From assembly GCA_044464765.1 (NCBI GenBank), contig JBIQKZ010000015.1, positions 54,455 to 118,454 of the forward strand: 64,000 bases of DNA. The letters are read 5' to 3'. This DNA is from JBIQKZ01 sp044464765. Lineage in GTDB: Bacteria > Pseudomonadota > Gammaproteobacteria > Burkholderiales > Burkholderiaceae_B. The position numbers and the translations under genes were made by a program. Of the stretch, positions 25,769 through 33,471 are shown piece by piece. Below the pieces are notes generated by a model, which was not told the DNA's origin, made no database searches, and was given only the letters and a program-made list of their open reading frames with translations. Each line of letters begins with the position of its first letter. Position 1 is the stretch's first letter.

Positions 25769-26914
25769 ATGTTAGCTTCATCCGACCAAGCAGTTGCACA
25801 ATACGCTACTTGGACAGAAAACAACGATGCGCGAAACGCGGTGTGGTGCATTGGCAATAACAGCGCCATACCCAAGCGGATTCAAGCCGTCGACGACAGG
25901 CTAACCGCCGACACCGCCTTCCTGATGGCCAACCAGGGTACCCACATGCTGTGGCGCGGCGACTTCCAGAACGCGCGCCAATTGCTTAATGCCCTGGCCC
26001 GGCGCATCGACAAAAAAAAGAAACGCCCTACAGGCCTGCGTCCTCAGGAAGCCTTCAATCTGCATCGCCTCACCCAATCGCAACGTGCGCGCCTGCTTAA
26101 TACCTTGCTGATCGAGCTCAACCCCGACTGCAGCATCGATCTGCGGCGCGCGCCCGATGTAAGCCAGGCCTACACCACTGCTTTCGGTGAGCCCAAAGAG
26201 CGTTTCCTTCTATCATTGCGCGCCTTGCAAGGCATCATCGGCGCGTACGAATGGCGGCGCAAAGGTATCGTCATCCCCGCATTGCAAGGCAGTATCCACG
26301 TGCACTATGGGGTGTTCTCGCCCATTCGGGGCGAATACATCGATCTGGTGGCCAACGCCCCCCTGCCTGAAAAAATCAGCCAGGCGTTTGATATTGGCAC
26401 CGGCAGCAGCGTGCTGGCAGCCATTCTGGCCCGCCGCGGCGTGCCACGCATTATTGCTACCGACATCGACGATCGCGCGCTGGCCTGCGCGCAAGAAAAC
26501 ATTGCACGCTTGGGCGTGGACTCGCAAGTCAGCCTGCAGAGCAGCAATCTGTTTCCACAGGGGCAAAGCGAGCTGATCGTTTGCAACCCGCCCTGGCTGC
26601 CGGCCCGTCCTACCTCGCCCATTGAACACGCTATCTACGATCCGGACAGCCAGATGCTGAAGGGATTCATCCAAGGCTTGCCAAGACACTTGACGGCGGA
26701 TGGCGAGGCTTGGCTGATTATGTCAGACTTGGCGGAACACCTGGGCCTGCGCAGCAGGGACTTCCTGCTGGACCTGATCAGCCAAGCGGGGCTGTCCGTC
26801 AAAGGTCGCCTGGATGCGCGCCCCAAGCATCCAAAGGCTTTCGACATTCGCGACCCGCTGCATGAAGCCCGCAGCGCCGAGACCACGTCACTTTGGCGGC
26901 TGGCGCGACTGTAA
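25769..26914 (+). CDS. Class I SAM-dependent methyltransferase (MTS/PrmC-like)
   Basis: The 381-aa protein has an uncharacterised N-terminal half (~1-190). A Rossmann methyltransferase core follows, with FDIGTGSSVLAAILARRG (SAM binding), ATDIDDRALACAQENIARLG and the catalytic-type VCNPPWLPARP. An NPPW tetrapeptide is found in amino- or base-N-methyltransferases such as PrmC and RlmG. The exact substrate cannot be told. The start at ATG 25769 is not backed by a clear ribosome site. The 206-bp gap before it holds a TATACT (about 25753-25758) but no convincing -35. Confidence 0.82.
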   Translation: MLASSDQAVAQYATWTENNDARNAVWCIGNNSAIPKRIQAVDDRLTADTAFLMANQGTHMLWRGDFQNARQLLNALARRIDKKKKRPTGLRPQEAFNLHRLTQSQRARLLNTLLIELNPDCSIDLRRAPDVSQAYTTAFGEPKERFLLSLRALQGIIGAYEWRRKGIVIPALQGSIHVHYGVFSPIRGEYIDLVANAPLPEKISQAFDIGTGSSVLAAILARRGVPRIIATDIDDRALACAQENIARLGVDSQVSLQSSNLFPQGQSELIVCNPPWLPARPTSPIEHAIYDPDSQMLKGFIQGLPRHLTADGEAWLIMSDLAEHLGLRSRDFLLDLISQAGLSVKGRLDARPKHPKAFDIRDPLHEARSAETTSLWRLARL

Positions 26915-26928
26915 CTCACTAAGGAACC

Positions 26929-27408
26929 ATGCGGATAACCGCTCCTATCATGCAAAAAATTCTCCTGCCGATTGCCGTTTTCCTTGTCATTCTTGTCGCC
27001 CTGACCTTCGGTGAAAATATCGGGCGCCAGGCGCTTTCCTGGCTGCACTATCTCACGGGTACGATTTTCCACAATTTCTCGGACATCTACTACGCTCTGC
27101 GCGACTATGTAGTCCAACACTCCAACAAGGTCATTATTGCGTTGGTGCTTACCGTGCCGATCAGCTATTGGCTCTTCAAGACGCGTGGCTCGAACCTGGA
27201 ACGCAGTACGCATAGCCGACGCAAGGTAGCGATTGTGCTGGCCATTTTCCTGGGGTGGCTGGGCGCCCATCGGTTTTATCTGGATCAGGTGGGCTGGGGG
27301 ATTGTTTTTCTGATCATTCTTTATCTATTCCCACCGCTGGTCGTGGCGCTCAGCCTGATCGATGCCGTGCGGTATTTCTTCATGAGCGAAGAAGACTTCG
27401 CCAAATAA
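26929..27408 (+). CDS. TM2-domain membrane protein
   Basis: The 159-aa product has an N-terminal hydrophobic helix (~8-28), a second near 65-82 and a C-terminal TM2 domain. The TM2 signature is RKVAIVLAIFLGWLGAHRFYLDQVGWG, followed by the second TM2 helix. The family is widespread but poorly understood. AAGGA lies just before ATG 26929; an internal ATG at 26950 would drop seven residues. It lies 14 bp after the methyltransferase gene and may be cotranscribed with it. Confidence 0.8.
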   Translation: MRITAPIMQKILLPIAVFLVILVALTFGENIGRQALSWLHYLTGTIFHNFSDIYYALRDYVVQHSNKVIIALVLTVPISYWLFKTRGSNLERSTHSRRKVAIVLAIFLGWLGAHRFYLDQVGWGIVFLIILYLFPPLVVALSLIDAVRYFFMSEEDFAK

Positions 27409-27439
27409 ACGGTAGATGCTCGTGCTGCCTGGCGGCACG

Positions 27440-27648
27440 CCGTTGTCCAGGGCGGGCTAGTAGGCAGGCCGGCACGGCGTGCTTTTCTCCGCGTTTACGT
27501 GATTTCGCCGGGCGTCGAAAGAACTCGCCCTCGCCGCCGTTGGCGGCTGCGGTGCTCGAGCAGCTTTCGCCGACTTCCCCCGTCGAAATCACGCAAACGC
27601 GGCGCACGCCTTACACCGGCCAGCCTACTAGCCCGCCCTGAACAACGG
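27440..27648. repeat. ~209-bp imperfect palindrome between the TM2 gene and sulP
   Basis: The outer arms 27440-27470 and 27618-27648 match in 29 of 31 positions (start CCGTTGT, core GGGCGGGCTAGTAGGC). After an uneven patch they match again: 27490-27507 against 27584-27601 is 17 of 18 (GCGTTT-CGTGATTTCG). The inner loop also folds at its centre (GCCGCC-GTT-GGCGGC, 27533-27547). The whole unit could form one long hairpin of arms near 100 nt. Its right end stops 1 bp before the sulP stop codon. It may be a bidirectional terminator, a MITE/REP-like mobile unit, or an inverted duplication. No coding sense is seen. Confidence 0.85.
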
Positions 27649-27649
27649 C

Positions 27650-29287
27650 TTAAGCGATGCTCCTGGCCACAGCGACTTCGAACGAGTCCGTCAAGTTCTC
27701 GGCCCCCAGTTTGCTGGCCAACTGCATTTTGACCAGTTTATTGCGCACCCGGGCATTGACTTCAGTGAGCATCACTTGCACGCCCCGCCGATGCAAACCA
27801 TCGATCACACTCTCCAGAGCCTGCAAACCCGTCGCATCAATAAACGGAACATGCTTCAGGCGCACAATCAGCACGCGCGGATCGGTGCCGGTATCATGCA
27901 GCGCTTGCTCGAACGACTCGATGGCCCCATAAAACAACGGCCCTTCCACGGTATAGACCAGGACATCCGAAGGCAGTTGCACCCCGCCCTGATAGGCGAA
28001 TTCCTTTTGTAGCTCATCATCCGATTGACGATTCACCATCACGCTGCTTGCCATGCGTCGCAGGAAATGCAACATGGCAAGCACTACGCCGATATTCACC
28101 GCCACAACAAGATCGGCAAACACCGTCAGCCCGAAGGTTACCAGCAGGATGACGACATCCGCCCTGGGCGCGCGTCGCACCAAATGAATGAAATGCCGCG
28201 CCTCGCTCATGTTCCAGGCGACCACGAACAAAATAGCGGCCAATGTCGCCAGCGGCACATTGACTGCATAAGGCGCCAGAAACAACACCACCAGAACCAG
28301 GGTAGCGCAATGCACAATGCCCGCCAGCGGGCTGTTGCCGCCATTGCGGATATTCGTTGCCGTACGGGCAATGGCGCCGGTGGCGGCAATACCGCCAAAC
28401 AAGGGTGCCGCAATGTTTGCGATCCCCTGCCCAACCAGTTCCTGATTCGAATTGTGCCGTGTACCCGCCATGCCATCGGCCACGACCGCCGAGAGCAACG
28501 ATTCGATAGCGCCCAACATTGCGATGGCGAAGGCCGGCCCGATCAGTTCAACCACGCGGCCAAGGGTCAGTTCCGGCAACGCAAACGACGGCAGCCCTCG
28601 CGGAATCTCTCCGAAAGTGGATCCGATGGTGGCCACGCCTTCGAATTGGAAAATGGACTGCACCACGGTGATAAGGACCAAGGCCACCAAGGGACCGGGG
28701 ACGCGCTGGCAATGCGGAATACGAGAGGTGTACAGCACCAGCAGTAAGGAAATCAGGGCAAGGAAAGTCGTTGCCGGCGATAACTGGGGAAGTACTTGAA
28801 TCAGGCCCCACAGTTTCTCGTGAAAATGTCCCCCATCAACAGCCGGCAAGCCAAAGAAATCCTTCCATTGGCTGACCCAGATGATGACGCCGATTCCCGC
28901 AGTGAAACCAATGATCACCGGACGCGGAATGAACTTGATGACTGCGCCCATGCGCGCCACACCTAGCAACAACAGAATAATGCCTGCCATCAAGGTGGCG
29001 ATCTGAAGGCCGTCAACGCCGTGGGTGGCGACAATGCCGGACAAAATGACAATGAACGCACCCGTTGGCCCGGCGATCTGAACTCGACTGCCGCCCAGCA
29101 CACTAACAAGAAAACCTGCCACGATGGCGGTATACAAACCCTGCTCGGGTTTTACGCCGCTGGCAATGGCAAACGCCATTGCCAGCGGCAGGGCGACCAC
29201 CCCGACAATCACACCACTAACTATATTGGAATACCAATGTTTGCGAGCCAATAGCCCGGCGCGATAAGCTTCTTGAAGAGCGTACAT
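27650..29287 (-). CDS. SulP-family anion transporter with STAS domain
   Basis: The 545-aa protein has about ten to twelve membrane segments (1-400), including the family signature GLYTAIVAGFLVSVLGGSRV and the following QIAGPTGAFIVIL. A C-terminal cytoplasmic STAS domain (~430-545) contains IVRLKHVPFIDATGLQALES. SulP proteins move sulfate, bicarbonate or organic dicarboxylates; the substrate cannot be read here. The start ATG 29287 begins MYALQEAYRAGLL. The gene is alone, convergent with the TM2 gene and divergent from panD. Confidence 0.9.
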   Translation of the reverse strand: MYALQEAYRAGLLARKHWYSNIVSGVIVGVVALPLAMAFAIASGVKPEQGLYTAIVAGFLVSVLGGSRVQIAGPTGAFIVILSGIVATHGVDGLQIATLMAGIILLLLGVARMGAVIKFIPRPVIIGFTAGIGVIIWVSQWKDFFGLPAVDGGHFHEKLWGLIQVLPQLSPATTFLALISLLLVLYTSRIPHCQRVPGPLVALVLITVVQSIFQFEGVATIGSTFGEIPRGLPSFALPELTLGRVVELIGPAFAIAMLGAIESLLSAVVADGMAGTRHNSNQELVGQGIANIAAPLFGGIAATGAIARTATNIRNGGNSPLAGIVHCATLVLVVLFLAPYAVNVPLATLAAILFVVAWNMSEARHFIHLVRRAPRADVVILLVTFGLTVFADLVVAVNIGVVLAMLHFLRRMASSVMVNRQSDDELQKEFAYQGGVQLPSDVLVYTVEGPLFYGAIESFEQALHDTGTDPRVLIVRLKHVPFIDATGLQALESVIDGLHRRGVQVMLTEVNARVRNKLVKMQLASKLGAENLTDSFEVAVARSIA

Positions 29288-29487
29288 TTCAACCTGTTAA
29301 GCGAAGTTAGACCCAACGACGGCACAGGTCATTATAATGTTGCGCAAGTCTGATCCTAAGCTCTGGCGCACTTGGCGTGCCTTTACGCCCTGAACCGTCC
29401 GCCTGTTACGCTTTTTATATCGGATCCGCCCACATTGTGCGCAAAAAAACTACAATTGCGCTTACATCAATTCTTCCAGAGACCACA

Positions 29488-29901
29488 GTGAGAAAAGTAG
29501 TACGCGGCAAATTGCACGGCATTCGGGTAACCGGCGCCGACCTGGACTACCACGGTTCCATTACCCTGGATCCCGATCATTGCGAAGCTGCCGGCATCCT
29601 GCCCATGGAGTTCGTCGATATCTGGAACAAGAACTCGGGCGCACGCATCAGCACCTATGTCATCTACGGCCAGCGCGGGTCTCGCTGCTGCATCCTTAAC
29701 GGAGCGGCGGCGCGCACCTGTCAGCGTGGCGACGAAGTCATTATTTGCAACTCCGTGTATGTCACTGAACAAGAAATCGAAGTCATCAAGCCGGTTATCC
29801 TTACCTTTCATCCCGACAACTCCATCAACGAGCGTCTAGGCTACGACGTGTCCCGCGATGAGCAAAACCGCCTGGCATTCAGCATCATAAAGTTCGACTG
29901 A
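29488..29901 (+). CDS. panD: Aspartate 1-decarboxylase PanD (pyruvoyl enzyme)
   Basis: PanD makes beta-alanine for pantothenate and coenzyme A. Starting from GTG 29488 the 137-aa proenzyme reads MRKVVRGKLHGIRVTGADLDYHGSI over two adjacent blocks. The self-cleavage site is Gly23-Ser24 (YHGS), with Lys8 in GKLH, DIWNKNSGARISTY and NGAAARTCQRGD as in the family. A longer in-frame reading to 29377 has no homology. The upstream sequence contains TACAAT (29451-29456), a possible -10. Confidence 0.92.
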   Translation: MRKVVRGKLHGIRVTGADLDYHGSITLDPDHCEAAGILPMEFVDIWNKNSGARISTYVIYGQRGSRCCILNGAAARTCQRGDEVIICNSVYVTEQEIEVIKPVILTFHPDNSINERLGYDVSRDEQNRLAFSIIKFD

Positions 29902-29985
29902 AAGACCATTGCCTGCGGCGCACGGCAGGCAGCCTCCCCTATAGGCAAACTGCCAGGAAACCCCAAAGCGTGCCCCGCGCGGCTC

Positions 29986-30013
29986 TTGCCTTATCCTGCA
30001 AAGACAGTACAAT
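29986..30013 (+). promoter_or_regulatory. Candidate sigma-70 promoter for the TPP riboswitch leader
   Basis: TTGCCT (29986-29991) and TACAAT (30008-30013) are separated by 16 bp and lie about 20 bp upstream of the TPP aptamer. The -35 matches TTGACA in four of six positions and the -10 matches TATAAT in five. Its position directly before the leader supports it, but this is a consensus match only. Confidence 0.55.
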
Positions 30014-30032
30014 CTGCTACGTCTTTACCAGC

Positions 30033-30112
30033 ATCCGCTAGGGGTGTCGCCTGACACGCGACTGAGAGAGTCCCTTCGAACCTGTGAGGTAATCCTCGCG
30101 CAGGAAAGCGAT
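30033..30112 (+). ncRNA. TPP riboswitch (THI element)
   Basis: The conserved aptamer blocks occur in order: AGGGGTG (30040-30046), CTGAGAGAG (30062-30070), CCTTCGAACCTG (30073-30084) and CAGGAAAG (30101-30108). Closing stem P1 pairs CGCT (30036-30039) with AGCG (30107-30110). These are the pyrimidine- and pyrophosphate-binding parts of TPP aptamers. The switch lies 87 bp before the preferred cytX start. An in-frame ATG at 30115 directly abuts the aptamer, with the aptamer's own AGGA acting as a plausible ribosome site, suggesting translational control. Confidence 0.95.
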
Positions 30113-30198
30113 ACATGCCACGCAAGTGTACGCCGCCATCCGGTCCGCGTTTTCCTTTGCTCCGCCTTGTCGCGCTCCTGTTTTTTGACGGCGCCGAC

Positions 30199-31497
30199 AT
30201 GAGCACTTCTTCAAATACAAGCAATCACGCCCTAACACCCGTGCAGCCCTCCGAGCGCGTCTTCGGCTGGCACGAGCACGCTTCCCTATGGTTCAGCCTT
30301 GGCGTGGGCCTTTTGGTCATGCAAATCGGCGCCTATCTGGTGCCCGCAGCCGGCACCAAGGAAGCCTTGTTCGCGGTCGTTGCCGGCTCACTTATAGGCG
30401 CCGGCCTACTTGCCTGGGTAGGCAAGGTGGGCTGCAACAGCGGGCTGTCCAGTTCAGGGCTGATGCATGCCACCTACGGCAACTGGTTCGCACGCTTGCC
30501 CGTGCTGCTGAATATCGTGCAACTGCTTGGATGGACGACGTTCGAGATCGTAATCATGCGTGAAAGCACAACCGCCATCATTCAACAAGCACTTGGCATC
30601 ACCATCGCTCCGTTCTGGGGAGTCCTTTTGCCTACCTTGTTCTGGGGCGCCATTCTGATCGCCTTGCTGGCGGGCTCCATGCTGACGCTCGTACGCAAGT
30701 TTGTCAGTCGTTATGGCCTTCCGCTGGTGGTCCTGTCGCTAATATGGCTTACATGGCAGTTTGGCGCGCAATTAGAGGCTCAAAACCTGCAAGCCGTCTG
30801 GAACCGTTCGGGCAATGGCAGCATGGGCATGTTTTCCGCCCTGGACCTGGTCATCGCCATGCCCGTTTCCTGGCTGCCCCTGGTGGCCGACTACGCCCGC
30901 CATGGCCGCAGCGGCCGCGGTGCCCTGGGCGGTGTCTGGCTGGGTTATGCCATCGCCAACATCTGGTGCTATGGTCTGGGTGTGCTGGTGGTCACCGTGG
31001 CCGAACCCGGCGCCAATTTGGTCGGCGCCCTGCTGCTGGCACAGGGCGGGTTGATTGCACTCGGCCTGATCATGATCGACGAGCTGGACAACGCCTATGG
31101 GGACTTGTATTCGGGCTCGGTATCCGCGCATAGCCTGAAACCATCGTGGTCGATCCGACGTTGGGGTATCGCGCTGGCAATCGTCAGCATCATCCTGGCC
31201 ATGGTGTTGCCCATCCACACCTTGGAACCCTTCCTGCTGACGCTCAGCTCGGTATTTGTGCCGCTGTATGGCGTCATCCTGGGCAGGCTGGGTTTGGGCA
31301 ACGAGAGCATCCGCGCATCAACCCGTCGCATTAATCTGGGTGCAGCCCTGCTATGGTTGGCAGGGATTGCTGTCTACCATGGATTGGCCCAGTGGGCGCC
31401 AGGCTTTGGGTCGGCCCTGCCGACCTTGGCCTTCACATTCCTGCTGTCGGCCCTGACCCGCGTCCGCGCACTCAAGGCAAACACCCAGGCCGCTTAA
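30199..31497 (+). CDS. cytX: Hydroxymethylpyrimidine/cytosine-type transporter CytX
   Basis: The protein is an NCS1-family permease of about twelve membrane segments, 432 aa from ATG 30199 (MSTSSNTSNHALTPV). It contains ERVFGWHEHASLWFSLGVGLL, LPLVADYARHGRS and IMIDELDNAYGDLYSGSVSA, typical of CytX-like thiamine-precursor transporters. The TPP riboswitch directly upstream supports a role in taking up hydroxymethylpyrimidine or a related thiamine precursor. An in-frame ATG at 30115 would add 28 residues and has the better ribosome site, so the true start is open. The family has not been tested for this organism. Confidence 0.88.
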   Translation: MSTSSNTSNHALTPVQPSERVFGWHEHASLWFSLGVGLLVMQIGAYLVPAAGTKEALFAVVAGSLIGAGLLAWVGKVGCNSGLSSSGLMHATYGNWFARLPVLLNIVQLLGWTTFEIVIMRESTTAIIQQALGITIAPFWGVLLPTLFWGAILIALLAGSMLTLVRKFVSRYGLPLVVLSLIWLTWQFGAQLEAQNLQAVWNRSGNGSMGMFSALDLVIAMPVSWLPLVADYARHGRSGRGALGGVWLGYAIANIWCYGLGVLVVTVAEPGANLVGALLLAQGGLIALGLIMIDELDNAYGDLYSGSVSAHSLKPSWSIRRWGIALAIVSIILAMVLPIHTLEPFLLTLSSVFVPLYGVILGRLGLGNESIRASTRRINLGAALLWLAGIAVYHGLAQWAPGFGSALPTLAFTFLLSALTRVRALKANTQAA

Positions 31498-31498
31498 T

Positions 31499-31536
31499 GT
31501 TCTGTTCGGTTAGTAGGCGAATTAGCCAAACAGAAC
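31499..31536. terminator. Hairpin terminator between cytX and the cytochrome c gene
   Basis: Arms 31499-31513 (GTTCTGTTCGGTTAG) and 31522-31536 pair in 14 of 15 positions when G-U pairs are allowed, with an 8-nt loop. It begins 2 bp after the cytX stop and lies before the convergent cytochrome c stop. There is no long T run, so efficiency is uncertain, but the position between convergent genes fits a bidirectional terminator. Confidence 0.6.
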
Positions 31537-31570
31537 GCTAGCCAAGGGGCGCCTCCTTTTCGCGTGCGGC

Positions 31571-32860
31571 TTACTCGGCCTGCGCGCTTGCCTGACCACG
31601 GCTTGCGGCAACGGCAGCCGCTTGCACATCTGGCTTCTGCCCACCCCAGGCGCTGCGCAGGTAGTTGGCCAAGTCCGCCACTTGCTGATTGCTCAGTTCA
31701 TTGGCAAAGCCTGGCATTTCCTGCCGGCTTTGCCCATTCGGAAACGAATGGGCTTCCAGGCCCGCAAGAATGACATGCAGCAAATTATGGGGGTCGGCAT
31801 TCCGCACCGTGGTGTTGCCGTTCAAGGCGACGGTCACATTAGGCTTGCCTTGGCCTTGCGCGCCGTGGCATCCCGAACACATCGCCACGTATACAGAGCG
31901 TCCAGGGCCGGTCATCGTCGAAGCAGCATCAACAGTGGGCAGCGGCGCCGGCGCCAAGGGCGCATCGCCGGTCAGGTAGGCCACAAGGGCCTCGTTATCA
32001 CTTTCCGTCAAATACTGCGTGCTGTTGTGGAATGCATCGAACATCTCTCCGTAGGCCGTGCTGTGTGGCGTTATGCCCAAGGCAAAGAACTGGCGTAGGT
32101 TGTGCGGTGCCCAGCCACGCGCAGCCAAGCCTTCGGGCGTAATGTCGGGCGCATTGATCGCGCCCAGCGATCCACCCTCCAGGGTTTCGCTTAACACCAG
32201 TTGGCCCACCAGGCCGCGCGGTGTATGGCATTCGGTGCAATGGCCCAGAGAATTGGCCAGATAACGGCCCCGCACCCAGACATCGGAGTCCCCTTCTGAA
32301 GCATCAGGCAAGGGAGCACGCAGGAACAGTAAATTCCATCCGCGCATCAGGAAACGCATATTGAACGGGAATGGAATTTCGCTTTTCTGGTTGGCCAGCG
32401 CCACCGGCCGCACGCTTTGCAAATAAGCGTAGATTGCGTCCGAATCCTCACGCGTCATTCCGCGATACGAGGTATATGGCATGGCAGGATACAACGGATG
32501 ATCCGGCGCAATGCCGTCGTGCATCACACGATAGAAATCCGCCGACGACCAATCGCCAATTCCGTATTCCTTGTCGGGTGTTATGTTGGTGCCATAAATA
32601 GTGCCGAACGGCGTTGCAAGTGGCACGCCCCCCGCAAACGGCGCGCCGTCTTTGCTAGTATGGCAAGCTGTGCAATCGGCGGCAGTTGCCAGATACTTTC
32701 CCCGTGCAATCACCTGCTGGTCAGTCACGCCCTGGGCGGTATCTACGGCAGCGGAGTCGTACTCGGGATCCAGCACGCCCGACAGTACAGTCAACGCGCC
32801 CACCGCCACCACTACCACGAACACCCAGAAGATCATCCAGTTGCGTGCTCTGGCTCTCAT
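31571..32860 (-). CDS. Membrane-anchored triheme cytochrome c subunit of a molybdenum hydroxylase
   Basis: The start at ATG 32860 (MRARARNWMIFWVF) has an AAGGAGAAGG ribosome site and gives 429 aa. One N-terminal membrane anchor (~9-28) is followed by three heme c sites: CTACH, CTECH and CSGCH. This is the layout of the cytochrome subunits of periplasmic alcohol or aldehyde dehydrogenases. The start overlaps the 2Fe-2S gene stop (ATGA). It probably passes electrons from the Mo enzyme to the respiratory chain. Confidence 0.9.
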   Translation of the reverse strand: MRARARNWMIFWVFVVVVAVGALTVLSGVLDPEYDSAAVDTAQGVTDQQVIARGKYLATAADCTACHTSKDGAPFAGGVPLATPFGTIYGTNITPDKEYGIGDWSSADFYRVMHDGIAPDHPLYPAMPYTSYRGMTREDSDAIYAYLQSVRPVALANQKSEIPFPFNMRFLMRGWNLLFLRAPLPDASEGDSDVWVRGRYLANSLGHCTECHTPRGLVGQLVLSETLEGGSLGAINAPDITPEGLAARGWAPHNLRQFFALGITPHSTAYGEMFDAFHNSTQYLTESDNEALVAYLTGDAPLAPAPLPTVDAASTMTGPGRSVYVAMCSGCHGAQGQGKPNVTVALNGNTTVRNADPHNLLHVILAGLEAHSFPNGQSRQEMPGFANELSNQQVADLANYLRSAWGGQKPDVQAAAVAASRGQASAQAE

Positions 32861-33471
32861 GTGCCTTCTCCTTGCCCAAGCCCAGCACCTTGCCGCCCCG
32901 ACCCGCTGCCCGCCGCGTTTACGTCTTCGTCCGTCGTCAGCCCGGGGGTACTTAAGATCAGGTCGCGCACGGCTTCGTAATAACGCACGTAACCTGTACA
33001 ACGGCAAATGTGATCGTTCAGGGAATCAATGACTGTCGTTTCGACCTGTTGGCGCGGCACCGGCTGACGCTTCAGTCGCTCGACCAACACGGTGGCCGCG
33101 TTGACAAAGCCCGGCGTGCAGTAACCACACTGAAAGCTGTAATGATCCAGAAATTTTTGCTGCATCGGGGATATCGCCGTAATGGCGCCTGCCTCGTCGC
33201 GAGTCGCATAGCCTTCCACCGTGCGTATCGCACGGCCGGCGAAATAGCCCACGCCGGTAATACAGGTGCGCATCTCGGAACTGGTGCCGTCTTCGTTGTC
33301 CACGATCACCACGCAAGCACGGCATACACCCTGCCCACAACCGAACTTGGTTCCCGTCAGGTTCGCGTACTCGTGCAAATAGTCAATCATCATCAGGCTT
33401 TCCGGCACCTGGAAGGGCCCCACCTGTTGCCCATTGACGGTCAGGGAAACCGGTTTCAAGTCAATACTCAT
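32857..33471 (-). CDS. 2Fe-2S subunit of a xanthine-oxidase-family hydroxylase
   Basis: The start is ATG 33471 (MSIDLKPVSLTVNGQQVGPF), overlapping the Mo-subunit stop by ATGA. The 204-aa product has a plant-ferredoxin-type cluster (GTKFGCGQGVCRACVVIVDN plus a later Cys) and a second helical cluster site (FQCGYCTPGF and ICRCTGY). This is the CoxS/IorA pattern. A C-terminal Gly/Ser-rich tail is unusual. It links the Mo site to the cytochrome in an operon Mo subunit - FeS - cytochrome. Confidence 0.93.
   Translation of the reverse strand: MSIDLKPVSLTVNGQQVGPFQVPESLMMIDYLHEYANLTGTKFGCGQGVCRACVVIVDNEDGTSSEMRTCITGVGYFAGRAIRTVEGYATRDEAGAITAISPMQQKFLDHYSFQCGYCTPGFVNAATVLVERLKRQPVPRQQVETTVIDSLNDHICRCTGYVRYYEAVRDLILSTPGLTTDEDVNAAGSGSGRQGAGLGQGEGT

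Noticed and set aside
32860..33007. Longer N terminus for the cytochrome c subunit
   Set aside because: It overlaps the FeS gene with an arginine-rich reading; ATG 32860 has a strong ribosome site and the membrane anchor follows directly.
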